A stretch of 64,000 nt of DNA from Phycisphaerales bacterium (GCA_029260575.1 JAJDDB010000003.1:202787-266786); one strand, 5' to 3'. Shown: positions 16,488 to 25,480, numbered from the stretch's first letter. Notes: generated by a model not told the origin, from the letters alone. Program-made: numbers and translations.

Positions 16488-17594
16488 ATGATCGTTGGGG
16501 TTCCCACAGAAGTAAAAAGCGATGAGTACCGCGTCGGCCTCCAGCCGGTCGGTGCGGAGCTGCTCAGCAGCCGCGGCCACCAGGTTCTCGTTCAGCGCGG
16601 CGCAGGCGACGGCAGCGGCCTCACTGATGACCAGTACACCGAAGCCGGCGCGACACTCATCGACACCGCTGATGAACTCTGGTCCATGGCGGACATGATC
16701 GTCAAAGTCAAAGAACCCCAGCCGCAGGAAGTTGCCCGCATTCGCAAAGACCAGATTGTCTTTACCTACTTTCATTTCGCTGCCGACAAAGACCTTACCG
16801 TCGGTTGTATGGACAGCAAGTGCATTGCGGCCGCGTACGAAACTCTCACCGATCGCCACGGCCATCTGCCGCTGCTCACACCCATGAGCGAAATTGCAGG
16901 CAAGCTCTCCGTGCAGGAAGGTGCGAAGTATCTCGAAGGTCCACAGGGCGGAGCCGGCGTCTTGCTCGGTGGCGTGCCCGGCGTTGATCCGGGACATGTC
17001 CTTGTCATCGGCGGCGGCGTCGTCGGCACATGCGCTGCACGCGTTGCAGCAGGCATGGGCGCAAACGTCGTGATTCTCGATGTCAATGTCGAGCGACTTC
17101 GTGACCTTGATGAATTCATGCCGCACAACTGCACGATGATCTATTCCGATCCGCAGTCCGTGCGCGAACATCTGTACTGGGCGGATCTCGTCGTCGGCGC
17201 GATCCTGATTCCAGGCGCAAAGGCCCCCCACCTCGTCAGCCGGGACGATCTGCAGCACATGAAACCCGGTTCGGTGATTGTCGACGTCGCAATCGACCAG
17301 GGTGGCTGCGTCGAGACGTCCAAAGTCACCACGCACAGCAACCCCACCTATGTCGTCGACGGCGTTGTGCATTACTGCGTCGGAAATATGCCCGGCGCTG
17401 TCGCTCGAACGTCAACCAAAGCGCTGACCAATGCGACCCTGCCGTGGGTGCTCAAACTCGCAGATGAAGGCGCGGAGAAACTCGCCAGGCGCGATCCGCA
17501 TTTTGCAGCCGCGATCAACACCTACAAAGGTTCGCTGACCTACGAACCCGTCGCCACCGCACATGACCTTCCCTTTGAGACGCTGGCTTTGTAA
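16488..17594 (+). CDS. ald: alanine dehydrogenase
   Basis: Ald catalyses NAD-dependent reductive amination of pyruvate to L-alanine and the reverse. MIVGVPTEVKSDEYRVGL gives the start and the substrate-binding Arg15 region. IVKVKEPQ holds the catalytic Lys75 region, and FTYFHFAAD the conserved His96. The NAD-binding loop is VLVIGGGVVGTCAARVAAGM near residue 170, and VVGAILIPGAKAPHLVSRD is a strong family signature. The 368-residue length is normal. AAGGAG lies nine bases upstream of the ATG. With the two sodium-coupled amino-acid transporters at the window start and gdhA at 40 kb, it suggests active use of alanine and glutamate as carbon and nitrogen sources. Confidence 0.96.
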   Translation: MIVGVPTEVKSDEYRVGLQPVGAELLSSRGHQVLVQRGAGDGSGLTDDQYTEAGATLIDTADELWSMADMIVKVKEPQPQEVARIRKDQIVFTYFHFAADKDLTVGCMDSKCIAAAYETLTDRHGHLPLLTPMSEIAGKLSVQEGAKYLEGPQGGAGVLLGGVPGVDPGHVLVIGGGVVGTCAARVAAGMGANVVILDVNVERLRDLDEFMPHNCTMIYSDPQSVREHLYWADLVVGAILIPGAKAPHLVSRDDLQHMKPGSVIVDVAIDQGGCVETSKVTTHSNPTYVVDGVVHYCVGNMPGAVARTSTKALTNATLPWVLKLADEGAEKLARRDPHFAAAINTYKGSLTYEPVATAHDLPFETLAL

Positions 17595-17659
17595 GAGCCT
17601 ACCGGTAAATCTGAGAGCGAACGGATTCACTTTCACACCAAAGCCAACGCATCACAGCA

Positions 17660-18064
17660 TTAGCCTTGGGCTCCGCGCGTGGTCAACGCTGCAGATGTAC
17701 GAATGTTTCGCAGCGCCATCGGCACCAACTCCCCCAGTACGACAATTCCCGCCCAGTTCGCTGCCATGTCGCTCCATGAAAACGAACGATGCACCAGCCA
17801 GAGCTGACTGCACTCTTCAAACGTCACCACAACAGCAATAACAATCGTGGCCCGCCACACCACCACAGGCCCGAAGCGCACGCGCTTCGTTGCAAATGCG
17901 CTGTTCACCAGCAGCGCCAACGTTCCAATGAACACAAAATGCCCAAGTGTATCGCCCGAAGGAATTATCTTACTCCATCGAAATACTGCCGCATCCACAT
18001 TCAAATTGGCAAGCAACACAATCGTCGCGACCAGCAACCCGAACGACACTGCAATCAACTTCAT
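17660..18064 (-). CDS. VanZ-like membrane protein
   Basis: A small membrane protein of 134 residues with four predicted transmembrane segments. The pattern fits the VanZ-like family: DTLGHFVFIGTLALL near residue 38 (Asp and His before a helix) and FEECSQLWLVHRSFSWSDMA near residue 85, followed by ANWAGIVVL (Glu, Gln, Arg, Asp, Asn in the family order). VanZ itself gives low-level teicoplanin resistance, but the broad family has no settled role. I start it at ATG 18064 because the upstream open-frame residues to 18127 are polar and would precede the first helix awkwardly. It lies between ald (convergent) and a small Cys protein gene on the same strand. Confidence 0.75.
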   Translation of the reverse strand: MKLIAVSFGLLVATIVLLANLNVDAAVFRWSKIIPSGDTLGHFVFIGTLALLVNSAFATKRVRFGPVVVWRATIVIAVVVTFEECSQLWLVHRSFSWSDMAANWAGIVVLGELVPMALRNIRTSAALTTRGAQG

Positions 18065-18193
18065 TCCAACACTACTGCCGACATTTGGAACAGGTTCATC
18101 TTGTCTCGCAAAATTGCCAGGGTACAATCACAAGCCCACGCTGAAACAGCAAGGGCTTGCATCCATCACAAGTTTCAAAGCATATTCGCAGCC

Positions 18194-18403
18194 TCAGGCA
18201 ACCTTAGCCGGCGTGAACCCCTCGCACGCACTGATCGGCGTGACCATCAGATGCAAATCTGCGTGCTGCGGATGACCGCAACTTTCAAGAACGTGTTCAC
18301 CCGCCCGGCCGCTGATGCGAATCTGCACGAGCTTTTCATCCTGCGGGTGGTCTTCACCAAAGTGTGCACACTTGCCGCATTGTCCATCGTGAATCGTAAG
18401 CAT
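18194..18403 (-). CDS. small cysteine/histidine protein, 69 aa
   Basis: A 69-residue protein with spaced metal-ligand candidates: GQCGKCAHFGE near residue 8, ESCGHPQHADLHL near residue 40 and SACEGF near residue 58. Two Cys in CxxC plus a CGHPQH unit suggest a zinc-binding or redox fold. I believe similar short proteins occur in other planctomycetes, but I could not check. GGAG sits eight bases upstream of the ATG. Codon use matches neighbours and no other frame here is as good. It is probably not in an operon: 129 bases separate it from the VanZ-like gene downstream and about 225 from the esterase gene upstream. Confidence 0.72.
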   Translation of the reverse strand: MLTIHDGQCGKCAHFGEDHPQDEKLVQIRISGRAGEHVLESCGHPQHADLHLMVTPISACEGFTPAKVA

Positions 18404-18627
18404 GGCATTCGCTCCAGTACTCGAAAGTCCCTGTTTGTACTTTGCAGTATTTCAGCGCCGCTGCGTAATGACCAGTGAAATCCACCTGGCTTGCGCAACT
18501 GATATTGAATCACAGTCTCAATTGCATTTGCGTCCGAAAATATCACGCATGGAACACAGACAAACCCTTGCGTCTCGGCATGCGCTTGAACTGTTCATAT
18601 GTTGTTATTGCTTGCACCGATAGTTTC

Positions 18628-21054
18628 TTACGGACACGTGCCCCACGCACCCAGCAGATCGAGCAGATCAAAAACATCCACAACGTTCGTCTGCGGCGCG
18701 ATCGCTGCACCAGCGCCATCCGTGCCCCAATTGCTCAACAGCGCAAGCAGATCAAACACGTTGACAACGCCATCATCGCCATCAATATCCGCAGCGCATC
18801 CATCATCCGGATCAGCTCCTGCGTCGTAATTGATCTGTACTTCCGCTGCAGTCAGAGCGCGGTTATACACCGACACAAGGTGAAACTCACCAAGCCAGTC
18901 AATATCAAACCCGCCATCATCAACCGGCTCATTGCCGAGTACAAACCGGAACGCATCGGCCCAGTTCGACAGATCGCCACCGATCGAATCACTGTTGCGG
19001 AGCTGCCCATTGACATAGATCCGCGTTTCGCCAGCCGCGTCCCAAGTCCCCACCACGTGTGTCAGGTTCGTCGTTACATCACCCATCGGCGACACCAGTA
19101 GCGGCACGCCGTTGGTATCCGTATTCGTCGACCGCACCAGCCAGACCCATTCAAGCTGTCCCGGTCCCAACGTGAAGTTTCGCTGAAAATATACGGATGA
19201 CAGCGCGATCATTCGCGCGGGACCATCCTGCGTCGTGTTCGCAGGTGTCACCCACGCTTCCAGCGTCAATTCGTTGGTCGTCTTGCACGCATCGATAATC
19301 TTTGTCGCCCAGAACAGCGAAGCGATTTCCGTCGTCGCATCGAGATGCAAGCTGTGCGCTGTCCAGGTGACGTTGCCCGGTTCTTCAATCGCCAAATCCA
19401 TCGGCATGTCAACTCCGGAGACATCCGGCACAATCGTTCCGCTGCCCTGCTCGAAGTCGTACAGCACAACAAGCCCGTCGGCGACGCGCTCGGCAAACGT
19501 ATACGGCACATCCTGACCGCCGCCACGCCCGCTGCGACTGTTGCCGCTGACATCCTGTACGGCGTTGACATTCAGCGAATACGCCACATCAACAATATGC
19601 GCACTCGTCGTCAACAGGACTGTCTTCCCATCACCCGCAAGCGCCGCGCTTACGATCGAAATTCCGGGTGTAATGCTGTAATTGGATGTCGTTTCCGCGC
19701 TTGTCTGATCAACTGCCTCGTCAAATTCGACTGACACTTCCGTCAACACGCCCGACGCCTCTACCGCGACAACACTCGGCGGCGTTGTGTCCGCAAGTGT
19801 TTGCTCTTGCGCGAGATTACTCTTGGAACTTTCCGCTAACTGGCCGTTCAGCGCCGAAACTTCGTAGTCATACAACGTATTCGCATCCAACCCGATATCA
19901 CTGTAATTGAGTTGCGATCCCTGCACGCGCGCCACAGCAACCGCGTCACGGTACACCACGTACTCCGCCACGCCGGTCTGTGCATCCGCTGCCGCAGTCC
20001 AACTCAAGTCAATCTGCGAATCACTGACGGCGGTCACACCGCTCAACACGGGTACGCTCGGCCCAGTTACGTCAATAGCCAGATTCGTCAGCAGGAACGC
20101 CACCAGGTCCACGTCCACAGATACCGGCAGTTCATCATGCCCGACGCCTGCGATGATCTGCTTCTCGACATCGACCCCGACCGCAAGCAGCGCCTGTTCG
20201 AGCTTGGTCGCCTGCAATACCGGCACCTCCGTGTCAATATCGCCATGTGCAATAAACAACGGCGGATCGTCACCTGAGACATGGGTCAACGGACTTGCAT
20301 CAAGCACCATGTCCAGCAATGTGGGATACGGCGCGTTGGGATTCGCCTGATTGGCGCGAATGTCGCCGATTCCTTCACCAAGACGCGACCACCCGATCAG
20401 CCGCGATCGAGTCGAGAAGTAAAAATCCTGGTCTTGCGCGCCCGGCAGTCCGTTGAAATCAAGTTGCTCGTTGAGCAGATCCGTCGGCCCGTAATACACA
20501 GTCGCTGCCTGCACTCTGCTGGAGTATTCAAGATTGCCGCCGATTGCTCCCTCAAGCTCCGGCACACTGCCACTGGTGCCCAGCAATGCCGAAAGATGAC
20601 CGCCAGCGGAACTGCCCCACACACCGAACCGCGTCACGTCAAGATTGTACGTTCCTGCATTAGCGCGAAGCCACCGCGTTGCGCCCTTGACATCATGTAT
20701 CTGCGCCGGAAATGTCAGATCATCGCCATGCAGGAAATGATTGCCCGTTAAACGATATTGCACACTCGCAATTGCGATGCCGTTGTTCAACAAATTAAGC
20801 ACCGGCACATCAAGCGGATATTTGTCGCCACTGAACCACCCGCCGCCATGCAGATGAATCACCACCGGATACGGCGCGCTTCCCGTCGTCGGCAGATACA
20901 AGTCAAGTGACAACGCCTGCCCGCCAACCGTGGCATATTGCAGATCAGCGAAGTCCGGTTCTACTGCTGCTGCCCGGCCGGCGCACAACACAGCCGAACC
21001 CAGCAACACAAACAGAACCAGCACCGAAAACGGTGTGCGTATACCGACAGCCAT
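18628..21054 (-). CDS. secreted esterase with FN3, LamG and dockerin-like modules
   Basis: An 808-residue secreted modular enzyme. Order: signal peptide (about 1-30); alpha/beta hydrolase of the BD-FAE/acetyl-esterase type, with oxyanion loop HLHGGGWFSGD near residue 70, nucleophile GSSAGG near 149, and acid and His residues late in the domain (GDIDTEVPV, then GVGHDE near 305); a fibronectin type III domain (about 335-425); an Ig-like domain (about 430-520); a LamG-like jelly roll (about 530-735); and two dockerin-like repeats ending in NVFDLLALLSNWGT and DVFDLLDLLGAWGT. AGGAGG ten bases before the ATG fixes the start at 21054. It probably deacetylates a polysaccharide outside the cell. The dockerin-like tail is shared with the genes at 29605, 31070 and 31343. 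Confidence 0.85.
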   Translation of the reverse strand: MAVGIRTPFSVLVLFVLLGSAVLCAGRAAAVEPDFADLQYATVGGQALSLDLYLPTTGSAPYPVVIHLHGGGWFSGDKYPLDVPVLNLLNNGIAIASVQYRLTGNHFLHGDDLTFPAQIHDVKGATRWLRANAGTYNLDVTRFGVWGSSAGGHLSALLGTSGSVPELEGAIGGNLEYSSRVQAATVYYGPTDLLNEQLDFNGLPGAQDQDFYFSTRSRLIGWSRLGEGIGDIRANQANPNAPYPTLLDMVLDASPLTHVSGDDPPLFIAHGDIDTEVPVLQATKLEQALLAVGVDVEKQIIAGVGHDELPVSVDVDLVAFLLTNLAIDVTGPSVPVLSGVTAVSDSQIDLSWTAAADAQTGVAEYVVYRDAVAVARVQGSQLNYSDIGLDANTLYDYEVSALNGQLAESSKSNLAQEQTLADTTPPSVVAVEASGVLTEVSVEFDEAVDQTSAETTSNYSITPGISIVSAALAGDGKTVLLTTSAHIVDVAYSLNVNAVQDVSGNSRSGRGGGQDVPYTFAERVADGLVVLYDFEQGSGTIVPDVSGVDMPMDLAIEEPGNVTWTAHSLHLDATTEIASLFWATKIIDACKTTNELTLEAWVTPANTTQDGPARMIALSSVYFQRNFTLGPGQLEWVWLVRSTNTDTNGVPLLVSPMGDVTTNLTHVVGTWDAAGETRIYVNGQLRNSDSIGGDLSNWADAFRFVLGNEPVDDGGFDIDWLGEFHLVSVYNRALTAAEVQINYDAGADPDDGCAADIDGDDGVVNVFDLLALLSNWGTDGAGAAIAPQTNVVDVFDLLDLLGAWGTCP

Positions 21055-21282
21055 ATGAATGACCCCTCCTGGATCAATCGCGAATCGTCGCGCCCCGGAT
21101 GCAGCGTCTGGACCGATCAATAAGATCGATGCCGAATCCCCCAGACCTGCATTGAATAGGAGTCATTATGACCGCATGTCGCCGTGGAGAGAAGCGTAAC
21201 ACCCAAAAAAGCCGCAGCGCCAGCCACATAACGTGTACTGCCGCTACCACCCGCAGCCTTCTCCCATCTTTGCACTACGCCG

Positions 21283-21927
21283 TCAGAACGGCTTCATGAC
21301 GCCCAGATACAGGCTCAGGCCGTCATACCCGATGTTTCGGTCGCGCCCCTTGATGCGGGCGTTGGACAGGTGAAACCACCGCACTCCCATCAGCAGCATC
21401 ATCTCATTCTCGAATTGATACGTCGCGCCAACACCTGCATGAACGGTGAAGTTGAAAGATGTCCCGCCCGGCGGGAATTCATCATCAAACCACACGACTC
21501 CACCGCCGACATCGCCAAAGATCGACCATTTGCCGTGATGGTAGAAATGCCAGCGGAAGATCAGATCAAGCCCGCCACCGACGACATCATCACCTTTGTC
21601 CGCGTCCGCCCACATCACCAATCCGTCCAGACTCACAGACAGATCATCTTTGAAATAGTATCCGACGCCGAAGTACCCGCTGTAGAGATCACCTTCGTTG
21701 TCGCCGAAACTTCCCGCGCCGTATGTCTGCCAGACCCACGAACCCTTCGCAAATGGATCGCCGTTGCTGACTGCTGCAAGCGAAACATCCGTCGGGTCAA
21801 ACTCGAACGACAAGCGCGCATCTGCGCCGCCAATGCTCTGGACAGACGGCGTTTCAAGAGAGGCTTCTTCAGCCGCAGCAGCAAACGTAAACAGTCCGAT
21901 CAGCAACAACATCGTGATTCGCGTCAT
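21283..21927 (-). CDS. PagL-like lipid A deacylase (acyloxyacyl hydrolase family)
   Basis: A 214-residue predicted outer-membrane beta barrel with an N-terminal signal peptide (MTRITMLLLIGLFTFAAAA). Alternating hydrophobic strands rich in Gly/Tyr/Phe end in a C-terminal Phe, as in outer-membrane proteins. The PagL active-site stretch is RWFHLSNARIKG, giving the catalytic His-x-Ser. The third PagL residue, a Glu about 12 residues later, aligns best with Asp in RNIGYDG, so the triad may be His-Ser-Asp. PagL removes the 3-O-acyl chain of lipid A at the cell surface. It fits with lpxB at 5.4 kb. The start at 21927 gives a proper signal peptide; the open frame reaches 21969. Confidence 0.8.
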   Translation of the reverse strand: MTRITMLLLIGLFTFAAAAEEASLETPSVQSIGGADARLSFEFDPTDVSLAAVSNGDPFAKGSWVWQTYGAGSFGDNEGDLYSGYFGVGYYFKDDLSVSLDGLVMWADADKGDDVVGGGLDLIFRWHFYHHGKWSIFGDVGGGVVWFDDEFPPGGTSFNFTVHAGVGATYQFENEMMLLMGVRWFHLSNARIKGRDRNIGYDGLSLYLGVMKPF

Positions 21928-22015
21928 GGGGGCGTTTTCCAAATATGTAACTACAAAGATGAATCTCATAGACCCGTCGCTGCAGCCGCACCGATCGGAC
22001 TAGACTGTTTTCGGT

Positions 22016-23443
22016 ATGAAAGCCCGAGAACTTGAGAACATGGGTGTCCCCAAAGGACCATTGATCCGCATCACGCTTGAGTGCTGTCGTGCCGCCGCTG
22101 CTTGCGGTCTCGACCGCAACGCCATGCGCTCCGCCATCCGCACCGTTGTTGCGTCTCCCGATAAACACCACAGCCATCAGCACTTCGGCGCACTGGCTGA
22201 AGCCATACTTGAAAATCGAGCCAACCCGCCCGCCGATCAATTCACTCCCCGCGACAGACCCGCGCCGTGGAAAATGTGGGGCAATGACCTCGAACGCGAA
22301 TCAATTCAGCAACTGCGAAATGCCTGCGAGCTGCCGATCTCCATTGCCGGTGCGCTCATGCCTGATGCCCATCTCGGATACGGCCTGCCCATCGGCGGCG
22401 TCCTTGGAACCGACAACGCGGTCATTCCCTACGCGGTCGGCGTTGACATTGCCTGCCGAATGAAAATGACCGTGCTCGATCTTCCCGCCAACACCATCCG
22501 CAGCGAGACCGATCGACTTGTCAATGCGCTTGAATCCGAGACCCGATTCGGAGTCGGCGCGAAATTTCATAGCGACACAATTCGTCAACATCCGGTCATG
22601 GATGAAGACTGGTCCGTCACAAAGATAACCAAACACTACAAAGACAAAGCCTGGGTGCAGCTTGGAACTTCCGGCTCCGGCAATCACTTTGTCGAATACG
22701 GCACGCTGTCTCTGAGCGAACCGGCCCTCGGCCTGGAAGCTGGTGAATACCTTGCACTGCTGTCGCATTCCGGTTCGCGCGGAACCGGCGCTGCTGTTGC
22801 GTCGCATTACTCCAAACTTGCAATAGGGCAACATCCGGAACTTCCCAAGCACCTCAAACAACTTGCGTGGCTCGATCTCGACACAGAACCCGGCCAGGAA
22901 TACTGGCACGCTATGAATCTCATGGGCCGTTACGCCGCAGCCAACCATGCAATGATTCACAAGCACATAGCCAAAGCGCTCAAGACTGATGTCCTTGCTG
23001 ATGTTGAGAATCACCACAACTTTGCGTGGAAGGAAATGCACACCGATCCAGCAACCGGCGCGGCGCGCGAGATGATCGTCCACCGCAAAGGCGCTACACC
23101 GGCCGGCAAAGATGCGCTCGGCATCATTCCCGGTTCGATGGCGTCGCCGTGCTATGTCGTGCGCGGCCGCGGCAACACGGATTCACTTGAGTCCGCATCC
23201 CACGGGGCCGGCCGAGTCATGTCGCGGACAAAGGCAAAGTCCACATTCACCTGGTCGGATGTGAAAAAGCAACTCAAGGAAAAGCAAGTGCTGCTGTTGT
23301 CTGCAGGCATCGATGAAGTCCCCGGCGTGTATAAGAACATCGACGATGTCATGGCCCAGCAGCAAGATCTGGTGCAGATAATCGCGCGCTTCGATCCCAA
23401 AATCGTAAAGATGGCCCCCGCAGGCGAACGCCCGGAAGATTGA
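22016..23443 (+). CDS. RtcB-family RNA ligase
   Basis: RtcB ligases join 2',3'-cyclic phosphate or 3'-phosphate RNA ends to 5'-OH using GTP and manganese. Family motifs: PDAHLGYGLPIGGV near residue 115, AVGVDIACRM near 140 with Asp and Cys metal ligands, GTSGSGNHFVEYG, LSHSGSRGTG, HRKGATPAG, and the guanylation site ESASHGAGRVMSRT with His near 396. All expected ligands appear present. The 475-residue length is normal, although the first 75 residues differ from the E. coli enzyme. No RtcA cyclase or RtcR regulator is adjacent, so it may serve general RNA repair or tRNA healing. A hairpin (GGCCCAC, TTCA, GTGGGCC) lies at 23484 after the stop. Confidence 0.93.
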   Translation: MKARELENMGVPKGPLIRITLECCRAAAACGLDRNAMRSAIRTVVASPDKHHSHQHFGALAEAILENRANPPADQFTPRDRPAPWKMWGNDLERESIQQLRNACELPISIAGALMPDAHLGYGLPIGGVLGTDNAVIPYAVGVDIACRMKMTVLDLPANTIRSETDRLVNALESETRFGVGAKFHSDTIRQHPVMDEDWSVTKITKHYKDKAWVQLGTSGSGNHFVEYGTLSLSEPALGLEAGEYLALLSHSGSRGTGAAVASHYSKLAIGQHPELPKHLKQLAWLDLDTEPGQEYWHAMNLMGRYAAANHAMIHKHIAKALKTDVLADVENHHNFAWKEMHTDPATGAAREMIVHRKGATPAGKDALGIIPGSMASPCYVVRGRGNTDSLESASHGAGRVMSRTKAKSTFTWSDVKKQLKEKQVLLLSAGIDEVPGVYKNIDDVMAQQQDLVQIIARFDPKIVKMAPAGERPED

Positions 23444-23487
23444 ACCGCAAATTCAAACCAGTTCTTCCCTCGCCCGGCGGCGGGGCC

Positions 23488-23520
23488 CACTTCAGTGGGC
23501 CATTCGATCAAAGATCGAAC
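23488..23520 (+). promoter_or_regulatory. shared upstream element, copy A
   Basis: TTCAGTG, then CGATCAAAGATCGAAC, ending 13 bases before the GNAT start codon. The same two-part element precedes the next two genes (copies at 24045 and 24692). CGATCAAAGATCG is itself an interrupted palindrome. Candidate operator or alternative-sigma promoter. Confidence 0.5.
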
Positions 23521-23533
23521 AGTACGGTGTACC

Positions 23534-24010
23534 ATGCGCACAACACGCATGCGCATTCTCGGCCCCCAACCCGGCAACTCCGAAACCTGCGCCGCGCTTC
23601 TCGCAGCACTCCCCGATTGGTTCGGCATACCCCAAGCCAACGAAACCTACGCAAGAACTGTCGCCAAACTCCCGACCTTCATCGCAATCAACGAAGACAC
23701 TGACGAAACCCTCGGCCTGCTCTCGATACTGCACCACTTCAAAGCCGCTGCGGAAATACATCTCATAGTTGTCCGTCCCGAACATCACCACCACGGCATC
23801 GGCCGTGCGCTTGTTGACGCTGCGGAAACCTGGCTTCGAGGCAAGCACGTCCGCTACCTGCAGGTCAAGACACTCAGTCCACGCAGGGAAGACGAACACT
23901 ACGCCCGCACCCGCAGGTTTTACGAAGCCGTGGGCTTTTCCCCCTTCGAGGAAATGCCCACGCTTTGGGGCGAAGCAAATCCCTGCCTCATTATGATCAA
24001 ATCGCTTTAA
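23534..24010 (+). CDS. GNAT-family N-acetyltransferase
   Basis: A 158-residue acetyl-CoA-dependent acetyltransferase of the GNAT superfamily. LGLLSILHHFKAAAEIHLIV forms strands 3-4. HHHHGIGRALVDAAETWL near residue 85 is motif A, with the pyrophosphate-binding loop H-G-I-G-R in the usual place of Q/R-x-x-G-x-G/A. A late YARTRRFYEAVGF is the typical C-terminal segment. The acceptor substrate is unknown; it could be a small molecule or a protein N-terminus. The ATG at 23534 removes an upstream extension that would be translated from the shared regulatory element. It is followed 85 bases later by the gmhA-like gene under its own copy of the same element. Confidence 0.88.
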   Translation: MRTTRMRILGPQPGNSETCAALLAALPDWFGIPQANETYARTVAKLPTFIAINEDTDETLGLLSILHHFKAAAEIHLIVVRPEHHHHGIGRALVDAAETWLRGKHVRYLQVKTLSPRREDEHYARTRRFYEAVGFSPFEEMPTLWGEANPCLIMIKSL

Positions 24011-24044
24011 GGTAAACCACCATCCACACAGCGGCAAGTGTATT

Positions 24045-24080
24045 TCAGTGCATCTTTTGATCCAAGATCGAACTCTTCGT
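24045..24080 (+). promoter_or_regulatory. shared upstream element, copy B
   Basis: TTCAGTG, then TTGATCCAAGATCGAAC and TCTTCG, ending about 16 bases before the gmhA-like start. It matches copies A and C over the core AAGATCGAAC, and copy C also over the following TCTTCG. Confidence 0.5.
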
Positions 24081-24095
24081 TACACTCCCGATTCA

Positions 24096-24671
24096 ATGGC
24101 TCTGACAAACCATCTCCTCCAACGCCTCGACGCCACCATCGAAACCCTCACCGCGCTGCGCGATCTGATGCCCGACATCATCGCGGGCATTGCGGAAGTC
24201 CTCGCAGCCCTCGATGCCGGCAACACAATTTACACCTGCGGCAACGGCGGCTCCGCAGCGCAGGCTCTGCATCTGGCCGAAGAACTCATCGGCAGATACC
24301 GCGGCGATCGACCTGCCCTGCGCGCTGTATGCCTGAACGCTGATGCAACCGCGCTCACCTGCATCGCAAACGACTTCGGCTACGAAAACATTTTTGCCCG
24401 ACAGTGCGAAGCCCTGCTCACGGAAGGCGATCTTCTTGTCGGGCTTTCAACATCCGGGAGAAGTCCCAACATCGTAAAAGCGCTCGAAACCGCACACGCC
24501 CGCGGCGCAACATCACTTGCCCTGCTCGGCGGCGCCGGCGGCCCGTGCGCTGAACGTTGCGATCACAAAATCATCGTCCCCGCTGCCGACTCCGCAACTA
24601 TTCAGGACGCACACCAGGTTCTGATCCATCTCATCTGCGAAGCAGTCGAGCTCCACACCACCCGCACCTGA
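24096..24671 (+). CDS. SIS-domain phosphoheptose isomerase, GmhA-like
   Basis: A 191-residue sugar-isomerase (SIS) protein closest in layout to GmhA, which converts sedoheptulose 7-phosphate to D-glycero-D-manno-heptose 7-phosphate for LPS inner core. CGNGGSAAQALHLAEELIGR near residue 47 is the SIS substrate loop. NDFGYENIFARQCEALL and STSGRSPNIVKALE are family signatures. The late QDAHQVLIHLICEAVE supplies the catalytic His found in GmhA. Alternative: DiaA, a DnaA-binding homologue that looks very similar. The presence of lpxB and an LPS-core-type glycosyltransferase favours GmhA. It starts at the ATG at 24096, since the open frame to 24048 crosses the shared upstream element. Confidence 0.85.
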   Translation: MALTNHLLQRLDATIETLTALRDLMPDIIAGIAEVLAALDAGNTIYTCGNGGSAAQALHLAEELIGRYRGDRPALRAVCLNADATALTCIANDFGYENIFARQCEALLTEGDLLVGLSTSGRSPNIVKALETAHARGATSLALLGGAGGPCAERCDHKIIVPAADSATIQDAHQVLIHLICEAVELHTTRT

Positions 24672-24691
24672 CCGTATGCACACGTCCGCAG

Positions 24692-24737
24692 AGTTCACTG
24701 CAATGGACATTTCGTTCAAAGATCGAACTCTTCGAAT
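24692..24737 (+). promoter_or_regulatory. shared upstream element, copy C
   Basis: TTCACTG, then TCAAAGATCGAACTCTTCG, located about 80 bases before the DUF1579-like start. The gap to the gene is longer than for copies A and B. Confidence 0.5.
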
Positions 24738-24814
24738 TTCGTTGTACACACAATCCACCTCGTTTCGATACTATTTCTGAACAAAACCCTATCCCCACAC
24801 AGGAGGTATCCCAA

Positions 24815-25480
24815 ATGCGCATCCGAATACTTGCAGGCACATTCGTCCTCGGCGCCGCCTGCGCGCTCATCGCAACCAATGCCATCAGCCAACAGCACGA
24901 TCACGACCATGACAACGGACATGCACACGATCATGATGGTGCAGCCGGACACGATCAGGACATGCCATCCGAAGAAGAAATGATGCAGTTGTGGATGGAA
25001 GTCGCAGCGCCCGGCGAACAACACGCAAAGCTCGGGTACTTCGTCGGCGACTGGGACACCGTCACCAGAATGTGGATGGCTCCCGGTCAACCGCCGGCAG
25101 AAGAGACCGGCACCGCAACAATGGAATGGGATTTCGGCAAACGTTTCATCCACCAGCAATACGACAGCACCATGATGGGTATGCCCTACCACGGCGGCGG
25201 CCTCACCGGATACGATAACTACAAGAAAAAATGGGTCAGCGTCTGGGCCTCAAACATGGGCACAAATATCAGCTACATGGAAGGCACCATCGATCAGACC
25301 GGCAAGGTCTGGTCGTACTTCGGCAGTATGGATGAATGGATGACCGGCGAACACGACAAGACCGTCAAGTACGTCACACGCATCACCGGAAAAGACACAT
25401 TCCTGTTTGAAATCCACGACCTCGCAATCGTCCCCGGCGAAACCAAGGTCATCGAGATCCAATACACACGCAAGAAGTGA
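24815..25480 (+). CDS. secreted His-rich DUF1579-like protein
   Basis: A 221-residue exported protein. Residues 1-26 form a signal peptide (MRIRILAGTFVLGAACALIA). Next comes a short segment alternating His and Asp (HDHDHDNGHAHDHDG), a plausible zinc, copper or nickel sink. The rest fits DUF1579: LGYFVGDWDTVTRMW, then WDFGKRFIHQQY, GLTGYDNYKKKWVSVWAS and a beta-rich C-terminus, a calycin-like barrel of unknown function. AGGAGG eight bases before the ATG fixes the start, far downstream of the open-frame start at 24557. A strong terminator follows at 25522. I infer a periplasmic protein, perhaps metal-binding through the His-rich part; the DUF itself has no assigned role. Confidence 0.85.
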   Translation: MRIRILAGTFVLGAACALIATNAISQQHDHDHDNGHAHDHDGAAGHDQDMPSEEEMMQLWMEVAAPGEQHAKLGYFVGDWDTVTRMWMAPGQPPAEETGTATMEWDFGKRFIHQQYDSTMMGMPYHGGGLTGYDNYKKKWVSVWASNMGTNISYMEGTIDQTGKVWSYFGSMDEWMTGEHDKTVKYVTRITGKDTFLFEIHDLAIVPGETKVIEIQYTRKK

